From CAYPHJ01 sp964410485 (GTDB lineage: Bacteria > Desulfobacterota > Binatia > UBA9968), in contig CAYPHJ010000035.1 of assembly GCA_964410485.1 (NCBI GenBank), forward strand, positions 1 through 41,128: a stretch of 41,128 nt of DNA. Direction: 5' to 3'. Shown here one piece after another: positions 16,567 through 24,835 of the stretch. A model generated the notes under the pieces. The model was not told the origin of the DNA. It searched no databases and saw only the letters and a program-made list of their open reading frames with translations. A program made the translations under genes and the position numbers. Each line of letters begins with the position of its first letter. The first letter of the stretch is position 1.

Positions 16567-17442
16567 CTAATCCTTCCTAGCGCGTTCATACGCCTTAAGC
16601 GCCGCACGTTTGACGAGCGTGCGCACAATGGCGCGTTTATATTTTTCGGAACCGCGGAGATCGCTAACGGGGCTACATTCCTGAGCCGCAATAACCGCTG
16701 CTTCCCCGATCAATTCCGCGGTGGCATTCTTCCCCGTAAGGAGCGCCTCGGCCTCGCGCGCCCTGACCGGCGTCGCTCCGACACAACCAAGCACGATGCG
16801 CACGGACCGGCAGGCTCCGTTGCTGCTCTCTAAAGAAATCCGAACCGACACGCCGACCGAAGGCTTATCGACTACTGAGCTGCTGGAAAAGCGGATGTAG
16901 TCGACACCGGTTCGGGGCGGCGGTGGGGGTATAACGACGTGCGTCAATATCTCGTCATCCGCTAGGCTCGTCTGATAAAAATCGACAAAGAGCTCTTCCA
17001 GAGCGATCGTGCGGTTCGTCGTGGCGCCGGTAATTTTCGCTACGGCATCGAGGGAGATCAAAATCTGCGCTAGATCCGTTAGCGGCTCACCTGAGGCAAG
17101 ATTACCGCCGATGGTTCCCATGTTGCGCACGCGGATGTTGGCAACCTCTTTTTCGGCCTCGCACAGGACCGGAAATTTTTCTCTGACCACAGCCGAGGTC
17201 TCGATTTCGCGATGGGTGACAAGGGCGCCGATGGACAGACCCTCGATGACAGCGAAACGTATTCCCTTGAGCTCGGCGATTTTTTTTATATTAACCAGTG
17301 TCTTGGGCTGGTACAGCGCCTGCTTCATTAGAATCGTCAGATGAGATCCGCCGGCGAATATTTTCGCCTCGCCGCGATACTCTTTAAGCAGGGCGCAGGC
17401 TTCTGCAACCGTCGTCGGTTCGAGATAATCAAAGTTCTTCAT
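16567..17442 (-). CDS. Molybdenum hydroxylase medium (FAD-binding) subunit
   Basis: The ATG at 17442 (MKNFDYLEPTT) is the natural family start; seven extra upstream codons lie at the edge of a repeat. FAD-binding motifs are AGGSHLTILMK (pyrophosphate loop, here with H in place of the common T/Q) and TIGGNLASGEPLTDLAQILISLDA. The C-terminal CO-dehydrogenase flavoprotein domain runs from about residue 170. About 291 residues, normal length. It transfers electrons from the 2Fe-2S subunit to the final acceptor. It is first of the medium-small-large gene order. Confidence 0.92.
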   Translation of the reverse strand: MKNFDYLEPTTVAEACALLKEYRGEAKIFAGGSHLTILMKQALYQPKTLVNIKKIAELKGIRFAVIEGLSIGALVTHREIETSAVVREKFPVLCEAEKEVANIRVRNMGTIGGNLASGEPLTDLAQILISLDAVAKITGATTNRTIALEELFVDFYQTSLADDEILTHVVIPPPPPRTGVDYIRFSSSSVVDKPSVGVSVRISLESSNGACRSVRIVLGCVGATPVRAREAEALLTGKNATAELIGEAAVIAAQECSPVSDLRGSEKYKRAIVRTLVKRAALKAYERARKD

Positions 17443-17457
17443 AGACTCGCTTCGCTT

Positions 17458-17560
17458 GTTCAATGTTCAAAGGTTCAAAAGTTCAATGTTTCTAACAGCG
17501 AATTCGCGTCCGCCAGAGTTTTGTCTTTACCTTGAACTATTGAACTTTTGAACCTTGAAC
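17458..17560. repeat. Inverted pair of TTGAAC-iterated repeats
   Basis: Left arm 17458-17486 (GTTCAATGTTCAAAGGTTCAA...) and right arm 17531-17560 (CTTGAACTATTGAACTTTTG...) are near reverse complements, forming a cassette of about 103 bases. The right arm touches the stop codon of the UbiD gene. It is the same iteration as at 14447-14475 and 22596-22617. Confidence 0.75.
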
Positions 17561-18906
17561 TAAATATACTTGACCTTGTCTACTCCCGGGATTTCGACTT
17601 TTTCAAAACGCCAGCGCTCCTTCATCGGGGCGGTGGCGTCGATTCCTAGACCTGCCGTCACGCGGTTTTCCGGACAAGAGGGATCCAGAGTGGAGCAAGC
17701 AATGCGTGGAATGATGATTGCGTCTTTATCCGCCTGAAATCGCGTGGCCATTGCCCAGTCGACTTGCTTCGGATCGAATGGATCAATGTCATCGTCCACC
17801 ACGATGACTTGCTTCAGCCCGATACCCATCGAAAGGAGCGCAAGGATGACGTTGCGTCCCTCGTTTTCGGCGCGTTTCTTGATCGATACGACCACGTGGT
17901 GGCGAAAGGTGCCGCCTGGAGTCATGTTGACGCCGCGTACTTCCGGGACCACTTTCTTCACCTCGCGATAGACTACCGCAGCGTTTCCGTATTCGATCAG
18001 CGTGTGATTTTCCGTCACCGGCATGCCCGTAAGTGCGGTTTGATAGATTGGGTTTTGCCTCATGGTTATCGCCGTGACCTTCACCACCGGCGCTTGCTTT
18101 GCGTCACTATAGCAACCCGGATATTCGCCGTAAGGCCCATCCGCGACACGCTCGCCCGCAACCGTCACGCCTTCGATGATGATCTCAGCCGCTGCCGGCA
18201 CCTCAACGTCAATGGTTTCGCATTTGGTCAATTTCACGGCGGCGCCGCGCAATCCACCCGCGATGTGGAACTCATCGATTCCAAATGGAACTCGAGCTTG
18301 CGAGCCGATGACTATCGCCGGCTCGACACCGATGGCGGTGGCGACTTCCAAACCTTTGTTTTTCTCCTCAGCCATCAAAATCATTCGCCCCAGGTGATGA
18401 TCGGCTGGGGCCCAGAGCGACAGCCGATCCTTGCCGAGAACGAGCATGCGGTGAATCGACATATTTCGAATGCCGGTGTCGGGGTCTTTGCCGACTTGTA
18501 TGCCAATGGTGATGTACGGACCGCAATCTTTGCTCGCGTGGGTCACTATCGGCAATTTGGCGAGATCTATCTGAGAGCCGGTCCATTTTATTTCTTTGCA
18601 CGGACCGCTGGCAACGACCTCCGGCGGGATACGCTTGTCTTCCAACGTGAGGTATCGTTCGAGCATCTGTTCCTGAGGCACGCCGAGCCCCAGCGCCACC
18701 AGCTTGCGTGTCGCGAACAAACCGCCCAGGACGCGCCACCCCTGGTAGCCTTTTACGTTCTCAAAAAGTAGCGCTGGCCCCTCGATGTCGGAAGTTTTGC
18801 GCATGCCGGCAGCGATCTCATATTTGACGTCCACGGGTTCAGTGACCCGCAGGAGTTGCCGCTGGCTTTCGAGATGCGTCAAGAAACCTCTAAGATCTTC
18901 AAACAT
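17560..18906 (-). CDS. UbiD-family prFMN-dependent decarboxylase
   Basis: I chose the ATG at 18906 (MFEDLRGFL), preceded by GAGGGACAATCC. About 448 residues, typical for UbiD. Family segments: FENVKGYQGWRV, NMSIHRMLV (Arg of the catalytic trio) and VADGPYGEYPGCY. In the last motif the first acidic residue is Asp where Fdc1 and UbiD have Glu. Such enzymes use prenylated FMN for reversible decarboxylation of aromatic or unsaturated acids. The cofactor-making UbiX is not in the window. It sits between an LLM oxidoreductase and the Mo hydroxylase on one strand, suggesting one degradation pathway. Confidence 0.9.
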   Translation of the reverse strand: MFEDLRGFLTHLESQRQLLRVTEPVDVKYEIAAGMRKTSDIEGPALLFENVKGYQGWRVLGGLFATRKLVALGLGVPQEQMLERYLTLEDKRIPPEVVASGPCKEIKWTGSQIDLAKLPIVTHASKDCGPYITIGIQVGKDPDTGIRNMSIHRMLVLGKDRLSLWAPADHHLGRMILMAEEKNKGLEVATAIGVEPAIVIGSQARVPFGIDEFHIAGGLRGAAVKLTKCETIDVEVPAAAEIIIEGVTVAGERVADGPYGEYPGCYSDAKQAPVVKVTAITMRQNPIYQTALTGMPVTENHTLIEYGNAAVVYREVKKVVPEVRGVNMTPGGTFRHHVVVSIKKRAENEGRNVILALLSMGIGLKQVIVVDDDIDPFDPKQVDWAMATRFQADKDAIIIPRIACSTLDPSCPENRVTAGLGIDATAPMKERWRFEKVEIPGVDKVKYI

Positions 18907-18973
18907 GGATTGTCCCTCGGCATTCAATTGAAGTGCGACACACCCGTACCTTTATCAATGGTAGCGCCGTCAC

Positions 18974-19954
18974 TCAACAACCGCACAGCGGCAGCACCTC
19001 TTGGACGAATCGCTCCATCTGGCCTAACTGGTTGCGCGATGTGAAACGCAGCACGGGCGTGGTAATCCCCATTTCGATCCAACTGCGGATCATTCTCGCA
19101 CACTCCTCCGGGGGTCCATGCGCAAGCCAAATCTTGAGCAGCTCTTCCGATGGATATCCCGGACCATAATAGTGGTTAAAGTAATAGCGCGACTCCTCGA
19201 GCGCCGCTTTGCGATTGTCGTTGATATTGACCATGCCGTGAATCGCCACTTCGAAGCGGCTCAAGTCACGCCCTGCCTCGTGAGCGCACCTCTCAATGAG
19301 TTCCAGGCGGCGGCGAAAGTCATCGGCGGGCACCGCCATGGTGATGTAACCGTCGGCCAGCTTTGCCACTCGCCTCATGGCGATCTCGATTCCTTTGTCG
19401 CCCACGACTGCGCGATCGGGGCTGACGGCGATCCAGATGGGGCATGGCTGCTGGACCGGTTTGGGCACGATTCGGTATCCCTCCAGGTTATAATGAGTGC
19501 CCTGATGCCTGAGTTCTCCCTCGCTCCAAATGCTTCGGATGAGCTGGATTCCTTCGGTCAATCGGCCCACGCGCTGCTCTTTCTTGGCGCCAAAAGCTCG
19601 CAACTCACCCTCATGCCCGCCGCCGATGCATACTCCCAGGATGCTCCGACCTTTTGAGAGTTGATCGAGACTTGCCCACTGAATCGCCAAGAGCACCGGG
19701 TGGCGCACTGGAAAGCTTGCCATGCAAATGACGCCCAGTCTGACGCTCTGCGTCCGAGCCGCTACAGCGCTGAGCATCACGATTGACTCAACACGAGGTT
19801 TGTGGATGAGGCTGTCGCCAAACCAGACCGACTCGAAAACGTTTGACTGCTCCGCGAGCACCGCGGCATCGAGAATCGTGTCGATGGTCGTCAGGCCAAA
19901 GAGGACTCCCCGGTTCGGCAGGCTCAGACCCCACTTTACAGGCAAGTTACGCAT
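18974..19954 (-). CDS. LLM-class flavin-dependent oxidoreductase
   Basis: Luciferase-like TIM barrel of about 326 residues. Recognisable segments: FESVWFGDSLIHKPRVESIVMLSAVAART (substrate/flavin loop), RLGVICMASFPVRHPVLLAIQWASLDQLSKGR and LGVCIGGGHEGELRAFG. The cofactor may be F420 or FMN; the sequence alone does not decide. I chose the ATG at 19954; eight more codons upstream start with GTG inside an inverted-repeat cassette. It is the first gene of the minus-strand catabolic run and likely an oxygenase or dehydrogenase acting before the UbiD. Confidence 0.85.
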   Translation of the reverse strand: MRNLPVKWGLSLPNRGVLFGLTTIDTILDAAVLAEQSNVFESVWFGDSLIHKPRVESIVMLSAVAARTQSVRLGVICMASFPVRHPVLLAIQWASLDQLSKGRSILGVCIGGGHEGELRAFGAKKEQRVGRLTEGIQLIRSIWSEGELRHQGTHYNLEGYRIVPKPVQQPCPIWIAVSPDRAVVGDKGIEIAMRRVAKLADGYITMAVPADDFRRRLELIERCAHEAGRDLSRFEVAIHGMVNINDNRKAALEESRYYFNHYYGPGYPSEELLKIWLAHGPPEECARMIRSWIEMGITTPVLRFTSRNQLGQMERFVQEVLPLCGC

Positions 19955-19970
19955 CGCGGGCTCGCTAACT

Positions 19971-20077
19971 ACCCTCACCCTTGCCCTCCCAGGAGGAGAC
20001 GCCTCAGCTGTCCGTGTAGCTGCCTTTTCGACTTACCTATTTACCCTCGCCCTCGTAATCGAGGGAAGGGTGAGGGT
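19971..20077. repeat. MITE-like cassette with ACCCTCACCCTT termini
   Basis: ACCCTCACCCTTGCCCTC (19971-19988) and GAGGGAAGGGTGAGGGT (20061-20077) are inverted repeats differing by one inserted base. The interior has no ORF. It occupies the divergent spacer between the LLM oxidoreductase and the second UbiD. Confidence 0.8.
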
Positions 20078-20106
20078 CTTCGCCAGTGTTAGAAGAACAG
20101 AAGAAA

Positions 20107-20134
20107 CCTGTCAAGCCAACCCGCGTTCTTGACA
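20107..20134. promoter_or_regulatory. 8-bp inverted repeat CTGTCAAG-N12-CTTGACAG overlapping a -35 box
   Basis: A perfect dyad whose right half contains TTGACA (20128-20133), a consensus -35. A weak -10 candidate, GATACA, is at 20152-20157 (18-base spacing). This would be the promoter of the UbiD gene starting at 20226, with a repressor or activator site over the -35. It could instead be a chance dyad within repeat-rich spacer. Confidence 0.45.
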
Positions 20135-20157
20135 GCCGTAGTGCAATTACAGGATAC

Positions 20158-20188
20158 AGTAGTGGGCAGGTTCGAAACCTGCCCACTA
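20158..20188. repeat. Near-perfect 14-bp hairpin in the UbiD leader
   Basis: GTAGTGGGCAGGTT-CGA-AACCTGCCCACTAC: a 14-base-pair stem with a 3-base loop, 37 bases before the UbiD start. No T-run follows, so it is not a classic terminator. It is either a dispersed palindromic repeat or an RNA structure in the 5' leader. Confidence 0.75.
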
Positions 20189-20225
20189 CGTTCCGCAACA
20201 GACGAAAACAAACGGAGGTGCGATT

Positions 20226-21662
20226 ATGCCCAAGGACTTGCGTACTTATTTGGACGAGTTGCTCGAAAAAAGGCCGAAAGACGTTGTCGTGGTCGATCGC
20301 GAGATGGATCCGCGCTACGAGGTGTGCGCGATCGTCGAGAAGTTTGAACGCGACAATAAGTTTCCGCTTGTTCTCTTCAAGAATGTCAAGGATTCGAAGA
20401 TCCCGCTGGTGATCAACCTGGGCGCGACGTACGACCGGCTCGCGCTGGCTCTGGGCTCCCCGAGCGCGCCTCAAATGGTCAAAGACCTCGCCTCCAGGGA
20501 ACATCATCCTGTTCCAGTGAAGGAAGTCTCGGCCAAAGATGCGCCAGTCAAGGAAGTCATCCTGAAAGGCGCGGACGCCAATCTCGACTTGCTGCCCATT
20601 CTCGCGCACAACGAGGGCGACGCGGGGAAGTACGTCAACGCCGCAGCGATGATTTGTAAAGAGCGCGGCACGAAGGCGGTCAACGTGGGCATTTACCGCC
20701 ACCAAAAGCAAGGCAAGAGGCAACTCGGGTTAATGATCAATCCGGCCAATCACGGCAACTATGTTCGGGCGGAATATGAAGACCATAATGAGCCCATGGA
20801 AGTTGCCCTTGCCATTGGTCATCATCCCGCTTTGAACATGGCGGCGGTCAGCAAGCAACCCGGAGTCGGCCAGGAGCTGGAAATTGCCGGCGCTTTTCTT
20901 GGTGAACCCCTGGAAGTCGTCAAAGCGGAAACCGTGGACCTGATGGTGCCGGCGCGCTGCGAAATCATCATCGAAGGAATTGTTCCGCCGCATAAGCGAC
21001 AGTACGAGGGACCTTTCGGCGAGTGGCCGCATTATTATTACAAAGAAGGAGACCAACCGTACATCGAGGTGACGGCGATCACAATGCGGCGAGATCCCAT
21101 CTACCAAGGTATTCACAGCGCTCACTTCGAGCACAATATCATCGGCGCCGCCCCGCGGCTTGGCAGTTTGTTCCGGCGCATCCAGGAGGCGGTCCCGAGC
21201 TTGACGGGAGTAAACATGCCCATGTCGGGCGCCGCCCGGGCTCATTGCTATATCTCACTTAAAAAACGCGCCGAAGGAGAGCCGAAACAAGCGGCTCTGG
21301 CGGCGTTTGTCACCGACCCCAGCATCAAGCATGTCATTGTCGTCGATGACGACATTGATGTGTTCAACGAAACTCAAGTCTTATGGGCCCTCGCCATGCG
21401 ATTTCAAGCCGACAGAGATCTCGTAATTATTCCCAATATCATCGGCTCGCATCTCAATCCGACGGCATATGGCCATAATCGCATGGAAAAGGGACCCATG
21501 GAGACGAAGTTGATTTTTGATGCCACAAAGCCGCTGCCGCCGTACGATTTTCCGAAGGAAGCCAAGGCCCCCGACGAGGTTATGAGACGCATCGATTTGG
21601 CGCGTGATACCCGAGCCTACGACCCGGGCAGCGATGACGTAATCATCAACGGCAAACGGTAG
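20226..21662 (+). CDS. UbiD-family prFMN-dependent decarboxylase (second copy)
   Basis: 478 residues, ATG preceded by CGGAGGTGCGATT. Family motifs: LVLFKNVKDS, NVGIYRHQ (catalytic Arg) and YEGPFGEWPHYY with both catalytic Glu positions present. HVIVVDDDIDVFN sits in the C-terminal domain. It is clearly diverged from the UbiD at 17560-18906, so this is not a recent duplication; the two probably act on different acids or at different steps. It is transcribed divergently from the LLM/UbiD/Mo-hydroxylase run, with a shared spacer holding a dyad and a hairpin. It converges on the DUF1989 gene, 16 bases away. Confidence 0.92.
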   Translation: MPKDLRTYLDELLEKRPKDVVVVDREMDPRYEVCAIVEKFERDNKFPLVLFKNVKDSKIPLVINLGATYDRLALALGSPSAPQMVKDLASREHHPVPVKEVSAKDAPVKEVILKGADANLDLLPILAHNEGDAGKYVNAAAMICKERGTKAVNVGIYRHQKQGKRQLGLMINPANHGNYVRAEYEDHNEPMEVALAIGHHPALNMAAVSKQPGVGQELEIAGAFLGEPLEVVKAETVDLMVPARCEIIIEGIVPPHKRQYEGPFGEWPHYYYKEGDQPYIEVTAITMRRDPIYQGIHSAHFEHNIIGAAPRLGSLFRRIQEAVPSLTGVNMPMSGAARAHCYISLKKRAEGEPKQAALAAFVTDPSIKHVIVVDDDIDVFNETQVLWALAMRFQADRDLVIIPNIIGSHLNPTAYGHNRMEKGPMETKLIFDATKPLPPYDFPKEAKAPDEVMRRIDLARDTRAYDPGSDDVIINGKR

Positions 21663-21678
21663 GCACAGACTTGAACCG

Positions 21679-22311
21679 CTACTTGTAGATGACGACGCGC
21701 AGGTCCTTGCCGCGACCGCCTTCCGGGCAGGCACTGATGCCCACCAAGCAATCCATCTCGGCGCGCAAAACCATGTGGTCTCCGCCGGGGCGTGGGCGTG
21801 TCATCGAATAGCGCATCGAGCCGGTCTTAGCGTTAATCACCATCGTCTGAAAAATATTCAACGGGCTCGGCACATCTTCCTTGGCGACTCCGTACGGTCT
21901 TAAAGCCCTGGCCAAGTTTTCCCAACAGCCGTGCTTCGGCGCTGCGCCGCGTCGCCGTCCCAGCTTTTGCCACACGTCGCCATAAATCTTAAAGATTTGG
22001 TCCCCCCATAATTTGTAAAAGGACGTGCTGCACATTCCCTTTTCCATATCATGAGTGCCTTTGTATGTATCCTCCACAATGCTCATCATGACGTTGTTGA
22101 ACTTGGAGATGAGCAGGTCGCCTTTAGTGACGTAAAGTTTTCCTTGATCGACCTTCGTTCGCGCTTGATCGAAGCGTTCCTTCACATTGCGCAAGTTGAA
22201 CACGACAAAATCAGCGGTGGATTCACCAATCACCCGCAGCGTCTGGCGCTTTTTTACCTCGAAAGCTTTTCCCGTGTTGCTCTTGATCACCGATTCACTG
22301 ATAATCGTCAC
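21679..22311 (-). CDS. DUF1989 / urea-carboxylase-associated family protein
   Basis: I chose the GTG at 22311 because GGAGG lies five bases before it; an in-frame GTG at 22323 would place that RBS inside the gene. About 210 residues. Family features: VFNLRNVKERFDQARTKVDQGK, KGDLLISKFNNVMMSIVEDTYKGTHDM, a C-S pair, HGCWENLARALRPYG, and the C-terminal LRAEMDCLVGISACPEGG. Cys and His residues in these segments suggest metal binding. Family members occur beside urea amidolyase and in amine or amino-acid catabolism, but no urea carboxylase is present here, so the role stays open. Confidence 0.85.
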   Translation of the reverse strand: MTIISESVIKSNTGKAFEVKKRQTLRVIGESTADFVVFNLRNVKERFDQARTKVDQGKLYVTKGDLLISKFNNVMMSIVEDTYKGTHDMEKGMCSTSFYKLWGDQIFKIYGDVWQKLGRRRGAAPKHGCWENLARALRPYGVAKEDVPSPLNIFQTMVINAKTGSMRYSMTRPRPGGDHMVLRAEMDCLVGISACPEGGRGKDLRVVIYK

Positions 22312-22638
22312 TGCGTCCTCCACAAGTTAATTTCTGAGTAACCGCACGTTAGCCGAATAACAAGATTAAAAGCAAGGCAATGAAGGGAAGAAACCGGCTT
22401 TCCTGCCGTGTAAAGCGCGGACCGAGATGTGATAAGACTACCCCGACTTTCCTCTAGCGCTGAGTATCCATTCCTTCATAGGGGGAAAATAGCGATACTT
22501 GTAAATGGAACGATGACTCCTGGAGGGGCCGAGGCCGTTTTGAAATCTGAAATCTGCAATTTGAGATTCCTCGCGTAGCGAGGACCAGTCCCACCTTGAA
22601 CATTTGAACTTTTGAACTGCGGTGTAAGCGCCAGGCGC
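22312..22638. repeat. Non-coding spacer with mixed repeat fragments
   Basis: This 327-base gap has no convincing gene. It contains TGAAATCTGAAATCTG (22541-22556, as near 5940), the palindrome TCCTCGCG-TA-GCGAGGA (about 22567-22583), and a TTGAAC iteration (22596-22617). The patchwork suggests several repeat cassettes inserted or recombined here. Confidence 0.6.
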
Positions 22639-23313
22639 TTACCCGTATCCCATTGCCGAGAGAAAATGGCTCAAGGACTGAAACTGAACATAAGGGTTGC
22701 TGCGCTTCTCGTCGCCAATGGTAGAAGTCCGTTTTTGTGAGTAGTTGTGACCCGGAAACAAGACGGTTTCGTCCGGCAGAGCCATCAGTTTTTGTGTCAG
22801 GCTGTAGTACATCTGTTCTGGATTGCTGCCGGGTAAATCGACGCGCCCACACGACCCGATAAAAAGCGTATCTCCGGAAACCAATAGGTTATCAATCAAA
22901 AAACACTGCGAGCCTGGCGTATGGCCGGGAGTGTGCAGGAGTTGGATCTCCATCCCGCCCACGTTAATTCTGTCGCCGCTCTTCGATTTGATGACATCAG
23001 AGGGCGACAGTCCCTTTAAGAATTCTGCTTCGGCCTTGTGTACGACGACCTTTGCCTTGCATTTGTTGAGGAGCTGCGTAACCCCGTCGATCTCCATGCC
23101 GGCAAAACGCCCGCCCACATGATCGGGGTGTGTATGGGTCACCAAGGCATGCGTGATCTCCATGTCATCCTCGGATGCGCGTTTGAGGATCGCGTCAGTC
23201 TCCCATGCGGCATCGACGACGGCGATTTTTCGCGTTTCCATGGAACCGATCAGATAGACAAAGTTCTGCATCGGCCCGAGCTCGAGCTGTTTAAAATACA
23301 GTCGGTCATTCAT
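22639..23313 (-). CDS. MBL-fold hydrolase, persulfide dioxygenase / glyoxalase II-like
   Basis: 224 residues. The metallo-beta-lactamase motif is THTHPDHVGG, with further ligand segments HTPGHTPGSQ, SGDTLF and PGHNY. The block GRVDLPGSNPEQMYYSL resembles ETHE1-type and GloB-type proteins. ETHE1 enzymes oxidise glutathione persulfide to sulfite with a mononuclear iron; glyoxalase II hydrolyses thioesters. A rhodanese gene directly upstream on the same strand favours the sulfur role. It is one of the better-supported functional pairs in the window, but the exact reaction needs the metal ligands compared with ETHE1. Confidence 0.82.
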   Translation of the reverse strand: MNDRLYFKQLELGPMQNFVYLIGSMETRKIAVVDAAWETDAILKRASEDDMEITHALVTHTHPDHVGGRFAGMEIDGVTQLLNKCKAKVVVHKAEAEFLKGLSPSDVIKSKSGDRINVGGMEIQLLHTPGHTPGSQCFLIDNLLVSGDTLFIGSCGRVDLPGSNPEQMYYSLTQKLMALPDETVLFPGHNYSQKRTSTIGDEKRSNPYVQFQSLSHFLSAMGYG

Positions 23314-23435
23314 GGCTGGCGTCGCAAAGAGTATAGCCCATGGCGCGCGAGCCTCGACTAAGGCTTGGCTGACTACGTAACTAGCGCAAAAATTCGGTCG
23401 CTCGCGTGCTCCACGTTGCGTTTTGCACTATGCTC

Positions 23436-23879
23436 TTAGCCGCGGGCTTTTACCGCAAGCCATTCGTAGCTCACCCCGTCGCCATTCTCGCTGCTTACCG
23501 GCAATCCCAGGCTGGACCATCCTGGGGCAATGATCCTTCCCGTAGGGTCCCGCATGCCCCCGAAGCCACCGATCATGTTTGATACGTCTTCATAGCCTGC
23601 CTGCTGCAGCAACCCTGCAGCCGCATTCGAGCGGGGACCCGCCTGACACCCCACGACAATCTTCTTCCCCTTGGAAAAGTGATTCTCCACAACTTTGACG
23701 AAGTCCGGGTTCATAACCATGCCGCGCGCCGGATCCGGAAGCGCAAATGGAATGTTAACAGCTCCCTGAGGGTGGCCAGCTTCAAACTCACGGACCGTGC
23801 GCACGTCGATATACACTGCCTGCGAATCGTTGGTGAGCATATCGTGCGCCTCTTGCGGTGTAATCTCTTTAATACCCAT
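23436..23879 (-). CDS. Single-domain rhodanese sulfurtransferase
   Basis: 147 residues, ATG after CAGGAGAGTTTTTT. Rhodanese fold: VYIDVRTVREFEAGHPQGAVNIP, then the catalytic loop V-G-C-Q-A-G-P-R-S with the persulfide-bearing Cys. The C-terminal part contains MIGGFGGM and an extension of about 35 residues (IIAPGWSSLGLPVS) beyond the minimal domain. It probably moves sulfane sulfur to or from the MBL-fold enzyme encoded 122 bases downstream. It lies downstream of fabI, separated by a short repeat. Confidence 0.88.
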   Translation of the reverse strand: MGIKEITPQEAHDMLTNDSQAVYIDVRTVREFEAGHPQGAVNIPFALPDPARGMVMNPDFVKVVENHFSKGKKIVVGCQAGPRSNAAAGLLQQAGYEDVSNMIGGFGGMRDPTGRIIAPGWSSLGLPVSSENGDGVSYEWLAVKARG

Positions 23880-23900
23880 AAAAAACTCTCCTGTCGTGGC

Positions 23901-23955
23901 GTTCGAGTCTCGTGTCCCAGGTCAACCTGAGACCTTGGACTCGCAACTCGAGACC
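23901..23955. repeat. Inverted-repeat spacer cassette (CGAGTCTCGTGTCCCAGGTC type)
   Basis: The left arm CGAGTCTCGTGTCCCAGGTC is roughly reverse-complementary to the right arm (GAGACCTTGGACTCGCAACTCG). It sits between fabI and the rhodanese gene. Confidence 0.5.
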
Positions 23956-23965
23956 CCGCTTCGTG

Positions 23966-24736
23966 TTACATCCCCATAATGTTGTAGCCGGCATCGACAT
24001 GCAAGACTTCGCCGGTCACGGCGCTGCTCCAGTCACTGGCCAGATAAAGGGCTGCCTTTGCCACCTCCTCGGCCTCAATGTTGCGTTTGAGCGGAGCACG
24101 CTCGCTGACATAATGCAGCATGTCTTTGAAGCCGGAAATGCCAGCAGCTGCCAGGGTCCTGATCGGCCCGGCGGAAATGGCATTGACGCGAACGCCTTTC
24201 GGGCCGAGGTCGTGTGCGAGATAGCGCACGCTCGCCTCCAGGGCTGCCTTGGCGACACCCATGACATTATAGTTCGGAATCACCTTCTCTGAGCCCATGT
24301 ATGTCAACGTCAGAATTGCGGCTTTTCTACCTTCCATCAATGGCGCTGCATGGCGCGCCAGCGCCACCAACGAATAGGCGCTTACGTCCATTGCCAGCTG
24401 AAAGCCTTGCCGGCTCGTCTGTAGATACGGGTTCGACAGGTCCTCTTTGTTGGCAAAGGCAATCGCATGTACCAAAATGTCAAGCGAGCCCCACTCCCGG
24501 CTCAATGTCGAAAATACGCGCTCGACTTCTTCATCTTTGGTCACGTCACACGGCAATATGATTTTGGCGCCGATACTCTGCGCGAGGGGACGGACCCGCT
24601 TTTCCAGGACCTCTCCGGCATAAGTAAACGCCAGTTCAGCGCCTTCTCCATGAAACGTTTCAGAGATCGCCCAGGCGATGCTGCGATCATTCGCCACGCC
24701 AAAGATGACGCCCCGTTTTCCATCCAAAAGACCCAT
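23966..24736 (-). CDS. fabI: Enoyl-ACP reductase (NADH) FabI
   Basis: 256 residues, ATG after GAGGGAGGTGGC. It has the FabI nucleotide loop GVANDRSIAWAI in place of the usual SDR TGxxxGxG. The active-site pair is in YMGSEKVIPNYNVMGVAKAAL (Tyr-x6-Lys), followed by RVNAISAGPIRTLAA. It carries out the last reduction of each fatty-acid elongation cycle in the cytoplasm and is the triclosan/isoniazid-type target. Length and motifs are standard. Confidence 0.96.
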   Translation of the reverse strand: MGLLDGKRGVIFGVANDRSIAWAISETFHGEGAELAFTYAGEVLEKRVRPLAQSIGAKIILPCDVTKDEEVERVFSTLSREWGSLDILVHAIAFANKEDLSNPYLQTSRQGFQLAMDVSAYSLVALARHAAPLMEGRKAAILTLTYMGSEKVIPNYNVMGVAKAALEASVRYLAHDLGPKGVRVNAISAGPIRTLAAAGISGFKDMLHYVSERAPLKRNIEAEEVAKAALYLASDWSSAVTGEVLHVDAGYNIMGM

Positions 24737-24765
24737 GCCACCTCCCTCTTTAACACGACTCTACC

Positions 24766-24815
24766 TTCGATCCGCGATCCTCTATCTTCCAGCCTCAATC
24801 TTCGATCGCTATCCT
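24766..24815. repeat. Iterated spacer repeat (TCGATCC/TCTTCCAGC type)
   Basis: Short degenerate iterations (CTTCGATCCGCGATCCTCTATCTTCC, then CAATCTTCGATCGCTATCC) lie between the adenosyltransferase and fabI. They resemble the other low-complexity spacer repeats in this window. Confidence 0.5.
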
Positions 24816-24835
24816 TCACCGTCGTCTATCTTATT

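Noticed and set aside
17764..18771. 335-codon plus-strand open frame
   Set aside because: Antisense to the first UbiD gene; the composition is a codon-shadow His/Arg-rich product with no family features.
20158..20188. tRNA T-arm-like GGTTCGAAACC
   Set aside because: The palindrome contains a T-loop-like GTTCGAA, but no acceptor, D or anticodon arms can be folded around it.
20037..20723. 228-codon minus-strand open frame
   Set aside because: Runs through a repeat cassette and the hairpin and is antisense to the second UbiD.
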